DNA of 64,000 nt from Rothia aeria (lineage in GTDB: Bacteria; Actinomycetota; Actinomycetes; Actinomycetales; Micrococcaceae): contig AP017895.1 of the NCBI GenBank assembly GCA_002355935.1, positions 1,240,001 to 1,304,000 on the forward strand, written 5' to 3'. Shown piece after piece: positions 19,601 to 26,164 of this stretch. The translations under genes and the position numbers were made by a program. How positions within the stretch are numbered: position 1 is the stretch's first letter; the number at the start of each line of letters is the position of its first letter. The notes below the pieces were generated by a model. That model searched no databases. It was not told the origin of the DNA and saw only the letters and a list, made by a program, of their open reading frames with translations.

Positions 19601-20173
19601 TTCGAGTTCATTAAGCGCTCGGCATCCTCCGACGCTCACGCTTGGGAGACTGAGTTTGGTTACGGCCACGATCCCTCGAAGCTGGGTGTTGAGCGTAATA
19701 TTCTGCGCTATCTACCCACCCAGGTGCTGGTGCGTGCCGATGAGTCGGCACCTGCGGCAGAGGTCGTACGTGTTGTACTGGCTGGTTTGGCAGCCGGTGC
19801 CCCGATCGCTCTGTCAACTGCACGGGATCTGCCGGTCGCCGTCCGCGGTGTGCTGGAGAACAAGGGCGTGAAGTACTCGATCGAGTCTGATGAGGCATGG
19901 CGTAACTGGCTCAAGTCCAACGCTAAGACCCCGGTTCGTGCCCTGGCTGGCACCCCTCTGGAAGGTACTCGTATCCGCTACATTGGTAGCGATGTAAAGT
20001 CCGTGTACACCGCTCTGGGTGGCCGCCCGGACGTGGCTGTGTACTTCCAGCCGGTGACCGAAGCCGGGCGTATCGAGATGCTGCCGTTCCTGCGTGAGCA
20101 GGCCGTCTCGATTACCGCACACCGTTTCGGTAACCCGAACCCCTTCTCTGAGAAGGTCATTGCTTCTCGCTAG
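16682..20173 (+). CDS. putA: Bifunctional proline dehydrogenase / L-glutamate gamma-semialdehyde dehydrogenase
   Basis: A 1163-residue enzyme that converts proline to glutamate in two steps. The N-terminal half is the FAD-dependent PRODH barrel (VNLLGEAVLGDNEAEHR, YVSIKVSAVSG, VRLVKGANLSMEIVEG). Residues about 480-990 form the NAD-dependent aldehyde dehydrogenase, with PPWNFPTAIPAGG, FGETSGKNSI and the catalytic cysteine in FGHAGQKCSAGST. A further C-terminal domain of about 170 residues follows. There is no N-terminal ribbon-helix-helix domain, so it does not self-regulate as E. coli PutA does; the divergent LysR gene probably fills that role. AGGAG precedes the ATG. The gene is uninterrupted over 3.5 kb, in contrast to many neighbours. 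Confidence 0.97.
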   Translation: MTHPFASEHYQNMANEARKLVRQWVTEAQNEKSTFAAEQLAGVLKDPNGLPFTVGFVDGVIRPEDDNVSGRNLSHIASLVPSFLPWYMKSAVGIGGKMAGKLAWPTVPVARRVLREMVGHLIVDASDEKLGGAIAELTKTGNRLNVNLLGEAVLGDNEAEHRLSETKRLLARDDVDYVSIKVSAVSGPHQHWAFDEVVNESVRRLTPLYELAASTSPTKFINLDMEEYKDLDMTIDVFTKILDQPQLKNLEAGIVLQAYLPDTLAAMIRLQEWAARRVENGGAGIKVRLVKGANLSMEIVEGVMHGWPVTTWDTKQAADTNYKRILDYALRPEHAKNIRLGVAGHNLFDVAFALLLAEDRGVADRVEFEMLIGMAEQQAKVIQKRVGHLLLYTPVVNPKEFDVAIAYLIRRLEENASSENFMSGIFDLATDEAIFKREEERFLRSLNSVTDEIPSAKRTQDRSHENAENVFVPAGRFENTPDTDPSLAGNRAWGRAILERSKSTQLGIDILKENELTSVAEAEALIEETEQAGKAWGRLSGAERAKILRHVGKGIALHRADLLEVMAAEAGKTLEQGDTEVSEAIDFAYYYAMLAEDLDKMDGARAKSVDLTLVVPPWNFPTAIPAGGVLAGLAAGSAVIFKPATITARTGALIADIMWDAGVPKEVLKLVKVVDREAGKVLISHPEVDRLILTGGYETAELFRSWRDDLPLFGETSGKNSIIVTPNADIDLAVKDVVYSAFGHAGQKCSAGSTVILVGSVAQSERFRRQLLDSVNSLHVAHPQDIESQMGPVAQKPEEKLLRGLTTLGPGERWLIQPKELDETGRLWSPGVREGVKPGSEYHMTEYFGPILGIMTADTLEEAIELQNAPDYGLTAGLHSLDADDLELWLSKVQAGNVYVNRGITGAIVRRQPFGGWKKSTVGSGTKAGGPNYLVALTDWEPDHATATTVPQSVAVREVLATAEGASLCGAKDFEFIKRSASSDAHAWETEFGYGHDPSKLGVERNILRYLPTQVLVRADESAPAAEVVRVVLAGLAAGAPIALSTARDLPVAVRGVLENKGVKYSIESDEAWRNWLKSNAKTPVRALAGTPLEGTRIRYIGSDVKSVYTALGGRPDVAVYFQPVTEAGRIEMLPFLREQAVSITAHRFGNPNPFSEKVIASR

Positions 20174-20192
20174 AAGCTGTAAGTAACTCATA

Positions 20193-20231
20193 GGATGCGC
20201 CTTGTCTCCTTCGTGGAGGTGGGGCGCATCC
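20193..20231 (+). terminator. putA terminator hairpin
   Basis: Arms GGATGCGCC and GGCGCATCC begin 20 bases after the putA stop, with an inner CTCC/GGAG pairing. The GGATGCGC arm is shared with the hairpins at 868-913 and 22174-22218. Confidence 0.7.
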
Positions 20232-20387
20232 GCCTTTAAAACAGCCTCGTCATACTGGTAATCAACGTGCTCTCGGTTACGTTATATGCGATAATCTAAG
20301 GTATACCGTGCGCGTTCCCCACGGCGCGAACGTGGCTCGCGTGGCTCACGCGGCCTGCAAGGAACACAGTGAAAGGAAACCACCGTT

Positions 20388-20774
20388 ATGAGCAATGTTC
20401 CCGCAGAACTTTTGTACACCTCCGACCACGAGTGGGTTTCGGCTCTCACCGATGAGGGCACCGTTCGTATTGGCATTACCGACCACGCACAGGATGCTCT
20501 GGGCGACGTTGTGTATGTTGATCTTCCCTCGGAAGGCGATACTGTCGAAGCTAACGATTCTTTCGGCGAGATTGAATCCACTAAGTCCGTTTCGGATGTG
20601 CTTGCCCCGGTTGCTGGCGAGGTTGTGGCCGTTAACGAGGCTGTGAACGACGATTCGTCCTTGGTTAACAGCGACCCTTACGGGGAGGGCTGGCTCGTTG
20701 AGCTGCGCCCTGCAAATGCTGATGATCTCTCTGGTTTGCTCTCTGCTGAGGCATACAAAGCAGAGTTGGACTAG
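20388..20774 (+). CDS. gcvH: Glycine cleavage system H protein
   Basis: A 128-residue lipoyl carrier protein that shuttles the aminomethyl group between the P, T and L proteins of glycine decarboxylase. The lipoylated lysine is in FGEIESTKSVSDVLAPVAGE, and the start YTSDHEWV is typical. GAAAGGAAA precedes the ATG. No other gcv genes are in the window. In many actinobacteria gcvH heads a locus with an FHA protein (GarA/OdhI) and ftsR; here ftsR follows but the FHA gene does not. It may also act as a lipoyl donor for other complexes. Confidence 0.97.
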   Translation: MSNVPAELLYTSDHEWVSALTDEGTVRIGITDHAQDALGDVVYVDLPSEGDTVEANDSFGEIESTKSVSDVLAPVAGEVVAVNEAVNDDSSLVNSDPYGEGWLVELRPANADDLSGLLSAEAYKAELD

Positions 20775-20841
20775 GGTGAGTACGATGTTTTAAGCCCTCG
20801 ATTCAAAATGAGAGCTTAATCTCGGTCGCAGCGAATGTGTA

Positions 20842-20883
20842 GAGGTGTTGGTGAGTTTCGAACTTGCCAGCACCTCCATTTTT
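20842..20883 (+). terminator. gcvH rho-independent terminator
   Basis: Arms GAGGTGTTGG and CCAGCACCTC (one G-U pair) are followed by a short T-run at 20879-20883. Confidence 0.75.
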
Positions 20884-21211
20884 CGAACAGGGTAGGTTCC
20901 CCTTAGTTCGGCGTTATTTCACGGGTAAAACGGCGTATTGGCTTCAACCCCGGCTTCATATTCGGGCGCTGAGGGGGCTAATTGGTATTCTTTCTCCCAG
21001 CGCTTAATAAAGTACTTTCTCTGTAAAAAATCATAAAATTTACCCAGAATCTTCGGGAGAAATGGCATTCTCTCGCTTAAAGCTATAAGATTGAACAGCA
21101 GGTTAAGTGTTTATCATTTCGTGATAATTCACGAGGGCCTGCTCTCACACTCAAACACAGGCGCTAAATAGCTGGCTACCGTGCAAGCCTCCCGGTCATG
21201 TACGTGTCAGG

Positions 21212-21240
21212 CGCTGGGGTACCTTGAGCGTACCCCAGCG
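21212..21240. promoter_or_regulatory. Perfect hairpin upstream of ftsR
   Basis: Ten-base perfect arms, CGCTGGGGTA and TACCCCAGCG, surround a nine-base loop and end 39 bases before the ftsR start. There is no T-run, so it may be an operator dyad or a 5' leader structure and not a terminator. Confidence 0.5.
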
Positions 21241-21279
21241 TGTATTTAGCGAAAATCTATAAACCCGAAAGTTGTTCTC

Positions 21280-22050
21280 ATGAGCTCACTCATTGATGAA
21301 AACCTCGCAAGGGCCGAGGCTCTCGTAGAAAGCGTCGGGCGTGGCGAAAACAGCCGCGACCCCCGCGACATTAAAAGCCGTACCATCGGTCAGGTTCTTA
21401 GTCAGCTAGACCTGGACTTCCCCGGCATTAGCGCTTCGAAGATTCGCTTCCTCGAAGAACGCGGACTGGTGTACCCCAAGCGTACTGACACTGGGTACCG
21501 CAAGTACTCCCAGACCGATATTGAACGCCTGCGGTACATCCTCACCATGCAGCGTGACTACTATATGCCGTTGAAGGTCATCCGCCAGCACCTTGACGAC
21601 CTTGAAGCCGGACGCGCTATTAACGCAATCCCTGCGCCGGTCTCTGACGAGGTGCTGGACCAAGTACTCGGATCCTCCGACAACGCAAGCCGCAAGTACA
21701 CCCTGCGCGAGCTGGCAGAGTACTCAGGGGCCTCAACAGAACTTATTGATGACCTGGTTGAATACGGCCTGATCGAGGCTAAGGACGGCGAATACACCGA
21801 GTATGATGTGCTGACCGCCCGCACCAGTGCTGAACTGACTCAGCACGGTATTCAGCCCCGTCACCTGCGTTCCTTCAAGTCTGCTGCAGAACGCGAGATT
21901 TCTCTGGTAGAAATCGCGGTAGCTCCACTGGCTTCCCGCCGCGATCCTTCATCGCAGTCTCAGGCTCAGGAGCGTGCGGATAAGATCCGCAAGCTGTGCC
22001 TGCAGCTGCATGCAACTCTGGTCGAATCGGCAATGCCCAGTTACGAATAA
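21280..22050 (+). CDS. ftsR: MerR-family cell-division regulator FtsR
   Basis: A 256-residue MerR-like regulator. The winged-helix signature lies at residues about 40-85 (SASKIRFLEERGLVYPKRT, YRKYSQTDIERLRYILTMQ). A second helix-turn-helix-like segment follows (YTLRELAEYSGASTELIDDL), then a C-terminal helical region. It is homologous to the gcvH-linked regulator called FtsR in Corynebacterium glutamicum, which activates ftsZ; a role on the ftsZ gene at 55722 is therefore inferred. No strong ribosome binding site is seen before the ATG (GAAAGTTGTTCTC). Confidence 0.88.
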   Translation: MSSLIDENLARAEALVESVGRGENSRDPRDIKSRTIGQVLSQLDLDFPGISASKIRFLEERGLVYPKRTDTGYRKYSQTDIERLRYILTMQRDYYMPLKVIRQHLDDLEAGRAINAIPAPVSDEVLDQVLGSSDNASRKYTLRELAEYSGASTELIDDLVEYGLIEAKDGEYTEYDVLTARTSAELTQHGIQPRHLRSFKSAAEREISLVEIAVAPLASRRDPSSQSQAQERADKIRKLCLQLHATLVESAMPSYE

Positions 22051-22403
22051 TTCGGCATTATCGAAAACACTCTGTTATTCCGGCACCGGGACCGGGACGG
22101 GGCGTTTTCCCCAGAATCCGAGACACAATCAATAACCCCGCCGATGGGTTTATAGTGGATTCACTCACTCAGCATGAGGATGCGCGCCTCGCCCACTGGG
22201 CGAGGCGCGCATCCTCATTTAAGTCATAAAATTTTTGCTGAAATACGTTCTTATTTAGGTGCGTTGTCCCGTGCAAACGTATCCTTCAGCCGGTACGATA
22301 GCTAAGTAGGATTCTCATGGTGCATGTCCTAACCGGACGGCCCACCTCGTACCCTCACCGTGGGGAGAACGTAAGAGAACACAAAGAATAGGAAGTAACC
22401 TCA
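22051..22403. other. Intergenic region ftsR / second merR gene
   Basis: A 353-base gap. The first half holds the long terminator hairpin at 22174-22218. The rest is presumably the promoter and leader of the next gene, with no ORF seen. Confidence 0.5.
22174..22218. terminator. Perfect 21-bp terminator hairpin
   Basis: The arms 22174-22194 and 22198-22218 pair without a mismatch over 21 bases around a three-base ACT loop; the core is GAGGATGCGCGCCTCGCCC. It is followed by TTTAAG. It probably ends the ftsR transcript. Confidence 0.8.
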
Positions 22404-23074
22404 GTGGCGCAGCAATCCAGCCGTGGGCAGAACGCGAAAGGCACCGCATCCGCTGCGGATGCAGCAGACTCTACCCTTTCGCACCCGATGGATCAGCCGC
22501 TTGAAGGGTTCGGCTCTCTTTTTCCCACAACGCCACCTCCGCGCGGAGAACAGGGGTGCTTTTCGCAGACCCTCTGTCCCTGGTAGATGAGAACCTGGGG
22601 TATCGTGGGTCGGTAGCCCGCAAAGCGGCGGGTATAAGCTACCGCCAGCTGGATTATTGGGCGCGTACCGAGCTAGTGGTCCCCACAGTTCGTTCAGCCT
22701 CCGGGTCTGGTACCCAACGTCTCTATAGTTTTAGGGACGTGCTGGTGCTTAAGATCGTAAAGCACCTGCTTGATACTGGTGTTTCCCTCCAGCAGATCCG
22801 TACCTCCATAGAGCACTTACGCACCCGAGGCGTGGAAGACCTGGCGGGAGTGACCCTTATGAGTGATGGCACAACAGTATATGAGTGCACATCCCCGAGC
22901 GAAGTGATTGACCTGGTACAGGCGGGGCAGGGTGTGTTCGGTATCGCCATTGGCCGTGTCTGGCGTGAGATTGAGCAGAACCTTAACGGCGAGCCGGGAG
23001 AAGACACCCTCGGCGGGGCGCATGAGCACGTAGACCAGTTGGCGGCTAGACGTGCCCGCAAGGTCGGGAACTAA
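22404..23074 (+). CDS. Second MerR-family regulator of the gcvH-ftsR locus (one frame break)
   Basis: About 223 residues. A polar N-terminal segment of about 50 residues leads into a MerR DNA-binding domain with the conserved ARKAAGISYRQLDYWARTEL and YSFRDVLVLKIVKHLLDTGV. A C-terminal region follows (TVYECTSPSEVIDLVQAGQG). The GTG start has AGGAAG upstream. The frame breaks at GGGG 22553-22556; one G joins REQG to VLFADPLSLVDE. A GTG at 22556 could be an internal start, but homologs usually carry the N-terminal part. This gene is the usual second MerR of the actinobacterial gcvH-ftsR locus; the DUF151 nuclease gene often between them is absent. Confidence 0.85.
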
Positions 23075-23302
23075 GTCCCGGCCCTGCCTTGCAGGCTGCC
23101 CTAACCCACGATACAAGAGGCGGCAGGGAGGCAGTCCCTGAGAAAGAAGCCTACGCACTAGCAGGTACCCATAGTATTTTTGAATCGTGGGTTTCAAGCG
23201 TACCCTGCAAAAAGCCTCACCATTCGGTGAGGGTGCAGTTATTTCGCTAGAATAAGTTGTAAGCACTCATTCATTGGAATACTCAACGGAAATATACTCT
23301 CA

Positions 23303-24114
23303 ATGCCTAGAATCGTCAGTATCAGTAGCCTCAAAGGCGGCGTAGGCAAAACTTCCATAACACTCGGTTTGGCATCTGCCGCGCTACATGGTGGGCTCAA
23401 GACTCTCGTAATAGACCTTGACCCACACGCAGACGCCAGCACAGGGTTGGACGTTGCCCCTACCACCCCGATATTGCCTCCATCATGGATGGAGACGAAG
23501 AGGACGCGTTCACGGCCTCAGTCGGCCCATCTGGGTGGAACCGTCACGCCGGTGCCACTACGCTCTTAACCAGCCACCCCGCCACTACCGGCGAGATACA
23601 GGTGGCGCGCGGCTCTGCCCGGTCAATCCTCTTCGATACCCGGCAGCATGTCTCCTACAGTGAGCGGGTGCGGAAACTTATCCGCGCGACTGACGCTACC
23701 TACGATCTGGTGCTCATTGACTGTCCTCCTTTTATGGGAACCCTCACCTCGGTGGGGTGGGCTGCCAGCCAGCGGATACTTTCTATCGCGGAACCTTCCC
23801 TTTTTTCGGTTGCCGGAACCGAACGCACGCTACGCGGCATCGCCCGTTTTAAGGACAATAACGAACAAGATATTGAGGGGGCTGCGGTCATCATTAATAG
23901 GATGCGCCCTAATGACCCTGAGCACCTGTACCGCCGCGAAGAAATGCGTACCCTCTTCGGTGGTCTCGTGGTTGAGCCAACCCTGTGGGAAAGCTCAGCG
24001 GTACAACGAGCCCAAGGCGCGGCTTTTCCTATCCATTACTGGCCCGATGAGGAAGCCGTGGACCCGGCAACCCGTTTCACCCGCCTGCTCACGGGGCTTG
24101 TCGCCGCCCTGTAG
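23303..24114 (+). CDS. Orphan ParA-like ATPase (one frame break)
   Basis: About 270 residues. It has the deviant Walker A box KGGVGKTS at residues 11-18, an A'-like segment VIDLDPHADASTGLD and the Walker B region YDLVLIDCPPF. Later it reads INRMRPNDPEHLYRREEM, typical of Soj/ParA proteins that position chromosomes, plasmids or other cargo. The frame breaks at CCCC 23466-23469; one C joins PTTPDIASIMDGDEED. No parB or parS site is adjacent, so it is not the chromosomal parA. Its partner and cargo are unknown. It lies between a MerR gene and a biotinyl-domain gene on the same strand. Confidence 0.83.
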
Positions 24115-24156
24115 CCGTTGGATATGAAAGAGCCGCAGAAAGTAAAGGACTTCTTC

Positions 24157-24444
24157 ATGCCGCAGAACAGCAACTCGCCGCAGCGCCCAAACGAACATAC
24201 TCTACACTCAAACCAGGATGATCTGGGGCCCACTATAGTGTGTGCACCGTTCGCCGGGTACCTGACTCTGCTCGTGGGTCAGGGCGAGCATGTGGACGCG
24301 GGACAGAAGCTCGCCATCGTCGAAGCCCTTAAAGTGGAAACTCTGGTAACGGCTCGGACGCACGGTCGGGTTGGGCGTATTACCCACACCGATGGCTCAT
24401 ACGTAACTGGTGGGCAGCTGCTACTGACTATAGTGCCGGAATAA
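24157..24444 (+). CDS. Stand-alone biotinyl/lipoyl-domain protein
   Basis: A 95-residue single-domain carrier. After about 25 polar residues it shows the biotinyl barrel: APFAGYLTLLVGQGEHVDAG, then the attachment loop VEALKVET with the modifiable Lys near residue 59, then the mirror half GRVGRITHTDGSYVTGGQ. Biotin carriers usually read EAMKM here, so L and V replace the two methionines. The ATG at 24157 is chosen over an upstream TTG at 24118 because AAAGGA is seven bases upstream. It could serve an acyl-CoA carboxylase, but no carboxylase gene is nearby. Whether biotin or lipoate is attached is unknown. Confidence 0.75.
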   Translation: MPQNSNSPQRPNEHTLHSNQDDLGPTIVCAPFAGYLTLLVGQGEHVDAGQKLAIVEALKVETLVTARTHGRVGRITHTDGSYVTGGQLLLTIVPE

Positions 24445-24565
24445 AACCTAAGTCCCCGTGTTATAGCTACCGTTAGAATGATACGAAGGGCACCTGAGGC
24501 CCAAGAAACTGGCAAACCCGAGAACCGGCAGGCCCGGGACCACCACATGATAAAGGTAGGAGCGC

Positions 24566-26002
24566 ATGAGCATTAAAGACCTCGAAGTCATTGACGGGGT
24601 GGCACAGTACGACCTTGTAGTGATCGGCTCTGGGTCGGGCAATAGCATTATTGGACCCGAGTGGGATGATAAGACAGTCGCCATTATTGACGGCGGTATA
24701 TTTGGCGGCACCTGCCTAAACGTGGGGTGTATCCCCACAAAAATGTTTGTGTATCCGGCCACCGTGGCAGTTAAAACGCAAGAAGTTGCTGAGCTTGGCG
24801 TTGAAGCATCCGTGCAAAACATTTCGTGGCAGAACATGCGCGACCGCATTTTCCCACACCGAATCGATAAGATTTCTGAGGCTGGCCGCCAATGGCGTGC
24901 TAACCTGCCGAACGTTGACTTCTACCCAGAGTATGCGCACTTTACCGGCCGGCACACCCTGCAGACTGCATCGGGCCGGAAGATCCACGGTAAGCAGGTG
25001 GTTATCGCCGCCGGTTCACGCGCCACGCGCCCCGACGTGCCCGGAATTAACCTGCCGCAGGTGCTCACAAATGATACCGTGATGCGAATGGAACACCTAC
25101 CGCAGCGTATGGTGGTGCTTGGCGGCGGGGTAGTGGCCGCAGAGTTCGCACATGTTTTCTCAGCGCTGGGCGTTGAGGTAACCCAGGCGAACCGGTCAGC
25201 CCGCCTGCTGCGCGGCGTGGATGAGGAGGTTGTGAACCGTTTCGCCCAAGCCGCATCTCAACAGTGGAATCTGCTGCTGGAGCACTCTCTCATCGAGATC
25301 CGTCAAAATGATGACGACTCAGTAACCGTGGTTCTTGAGAACGACGGCGAACTAGTTGATGTGGTTGCCGATAAGGTGCTGGTGGCTACCGGGCGGCGTC
25401 CAAATAGTGATAGCCTGCATGCTGAGAAGTTCTTTGATGTAGATGCCCGCGGCCTTATTGGTGTGGACGAGTATCAGCGGGTACTGTACAACGGCGCCCC
25501 CGTTGAAGGCGTTTTTGCGCTGGGGGATATCTCCTCCCCATATCAGCTTAAACATGTTGCTAACCACGAGGCGCGCATCGTGCAGCATAACCTGTCCCAC
25601 CCGAATGAGCTACGCGCCAGCGACCACCGCTTTGTGCCCGCGGCTGTGTTCAGCCACCCGCAGCTGGCGTATGTGGGCCTCACCGAGGAGCAAGCGCGTG
25701 CCGCCGGTGAACGTGAAGGCTTTGAGGTGACCGTTAAAAGCCAGGAGTTTGGGGATACCGCCTATGGCTGGGCGATGGAGGATAAAGTGGGGCTGTGCAA
25801 GCTGATCGCCCGTAAAGATACCGGTCAGCTGCTGGGGGCGGCGCTGGTGGGCGAGGAGTCATCCGTGCTCATTCAGCCGCTCATTCAAGCGATGAGCTTC
25901 GGGCTGGGGGTGCGCGAGATGGCCCGCGGCCAGTACTGGATTCACCCCGCACTGACTGAAGTTGTTGAGAACGCTCTGCTGGGGCTTGAAATCAACGCAT
26001 AG
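24566..26002 (+). CDS. mtr: Mycothione reductase
   Basis: A 478-residue FAD/NADPH disulfide reductase that regenerates mycothiol, the main low-molecular-weight thiol of actinobacteria. The FAD motif GSGSGN (residues about 21-26) and the redox pair in GGTCLNVGCIPTKMFVYPA are intact. So are the NADPH fold VVLGGGVVAAEFAHVFSALG, GVFALGDISSPYQLKHVAN, and the C-terminal active-site YWIHPALTEVVENALL. GSGSGN instead of the GGGPGG-type motif, together with the MFVYPA segment, separates it from dihydrolipoyl dehydrogenases. A GTAGGAG ribosome binding site precedes the ATG. It points to an actinobacterial host. Confidence 0.93.
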   Translation: MSIKDLEVIDGVAQYDLVVIGSGSGNSIIGPEWDDKTVAIIDGGIFGGTCLNVGCIPTKMFVYPATVAVKTQEVAELGVEASVQNISWQNMRDRIFPHRIDKISEAGRQWRANLPNVDFYPEYAHFTGRHTLQTASGRKIHGKQVVIAAGSRATRPDVPGINLPQVLTNDTVMRMEHLPQRMVVLGGGVVAAEFAHVFSALGVEVTQANRSARLLRGVDEEVVNRFAQAASQQWNLLLEHSLIEIRQNDDDSVTVVLENDGELVDVVADKVLVATGRRPNSDSLHAEKFFDVDARGLIGVDEYQRVLYNGAPVEGVFALGDISSPYQLKHVANHEARIVQHNLSHPNELRASDHRFVPAAVFSHPQLAYVGLTEEQARAAGEREGFEVTVKSQEFGDTAYGWAMEDKVGLCKLIARKDTGQLLGAALVGEESSVLIQPLIQAMSFGLGVREMARGQYWIHPALTEVVENALLGLEINA

Positions 26003-26017
26003 CTATAGCTGCAAAAT

Positions 26018-26079
26018 ATGCCGCAGGGCAAGTTTTCCCGGTTTGAGGAGACTCGGTGGGAAAGCCTGCCCTGCGGCAT
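26018..26079. terminator. Bidirectional terminator, mtr / fadD
   Basis: Arms ATGCCGCAGGGCA (26018-26030) and TGCCCTGCGGCAT (26067-26079) pair over 13 bases, with further inner pairing TTTCCC/GGGAAA. It lies between convergent genes. Confidence 0.7.
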
Positions 26080-26164
26080 ACATCTTCTGGGAAACATATA
26101 CCTGGCAGCCGTCAGCGCACATTGCGTACATGCGGCACCCGACCGTTCCGGCCCAAGGCCGAAC

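Larger units (their letters stand above)
20775..21279. other. Non-coding gap between gcvH and ftsR
   Basis: This stretch of 505 bases has no convincing ORF in any frame. It holds the gcvH terminator at 20842-20883 and a perfect hairpin at 21212-21240. An FHA-domain gene often occupies this position in related genomes, but no trace of one is readable here. Confidence 0.55.

Noticed and set aside
20232-20387. Glycine riboswitch upstream of gcvH
   Set aside because: The GC-rich repeats there do not form the conserved tandem aptamer cores, and the leader is too short.
24566-26002. Dihydrolipoyl dehydrogenase working with the upstream carrier domain and gcvH
   Set aside because: The GSGSGN and MFVYPA motifs fit mycothione reductase better, although the neighbourhood first suggested a lipoyl enzyme.
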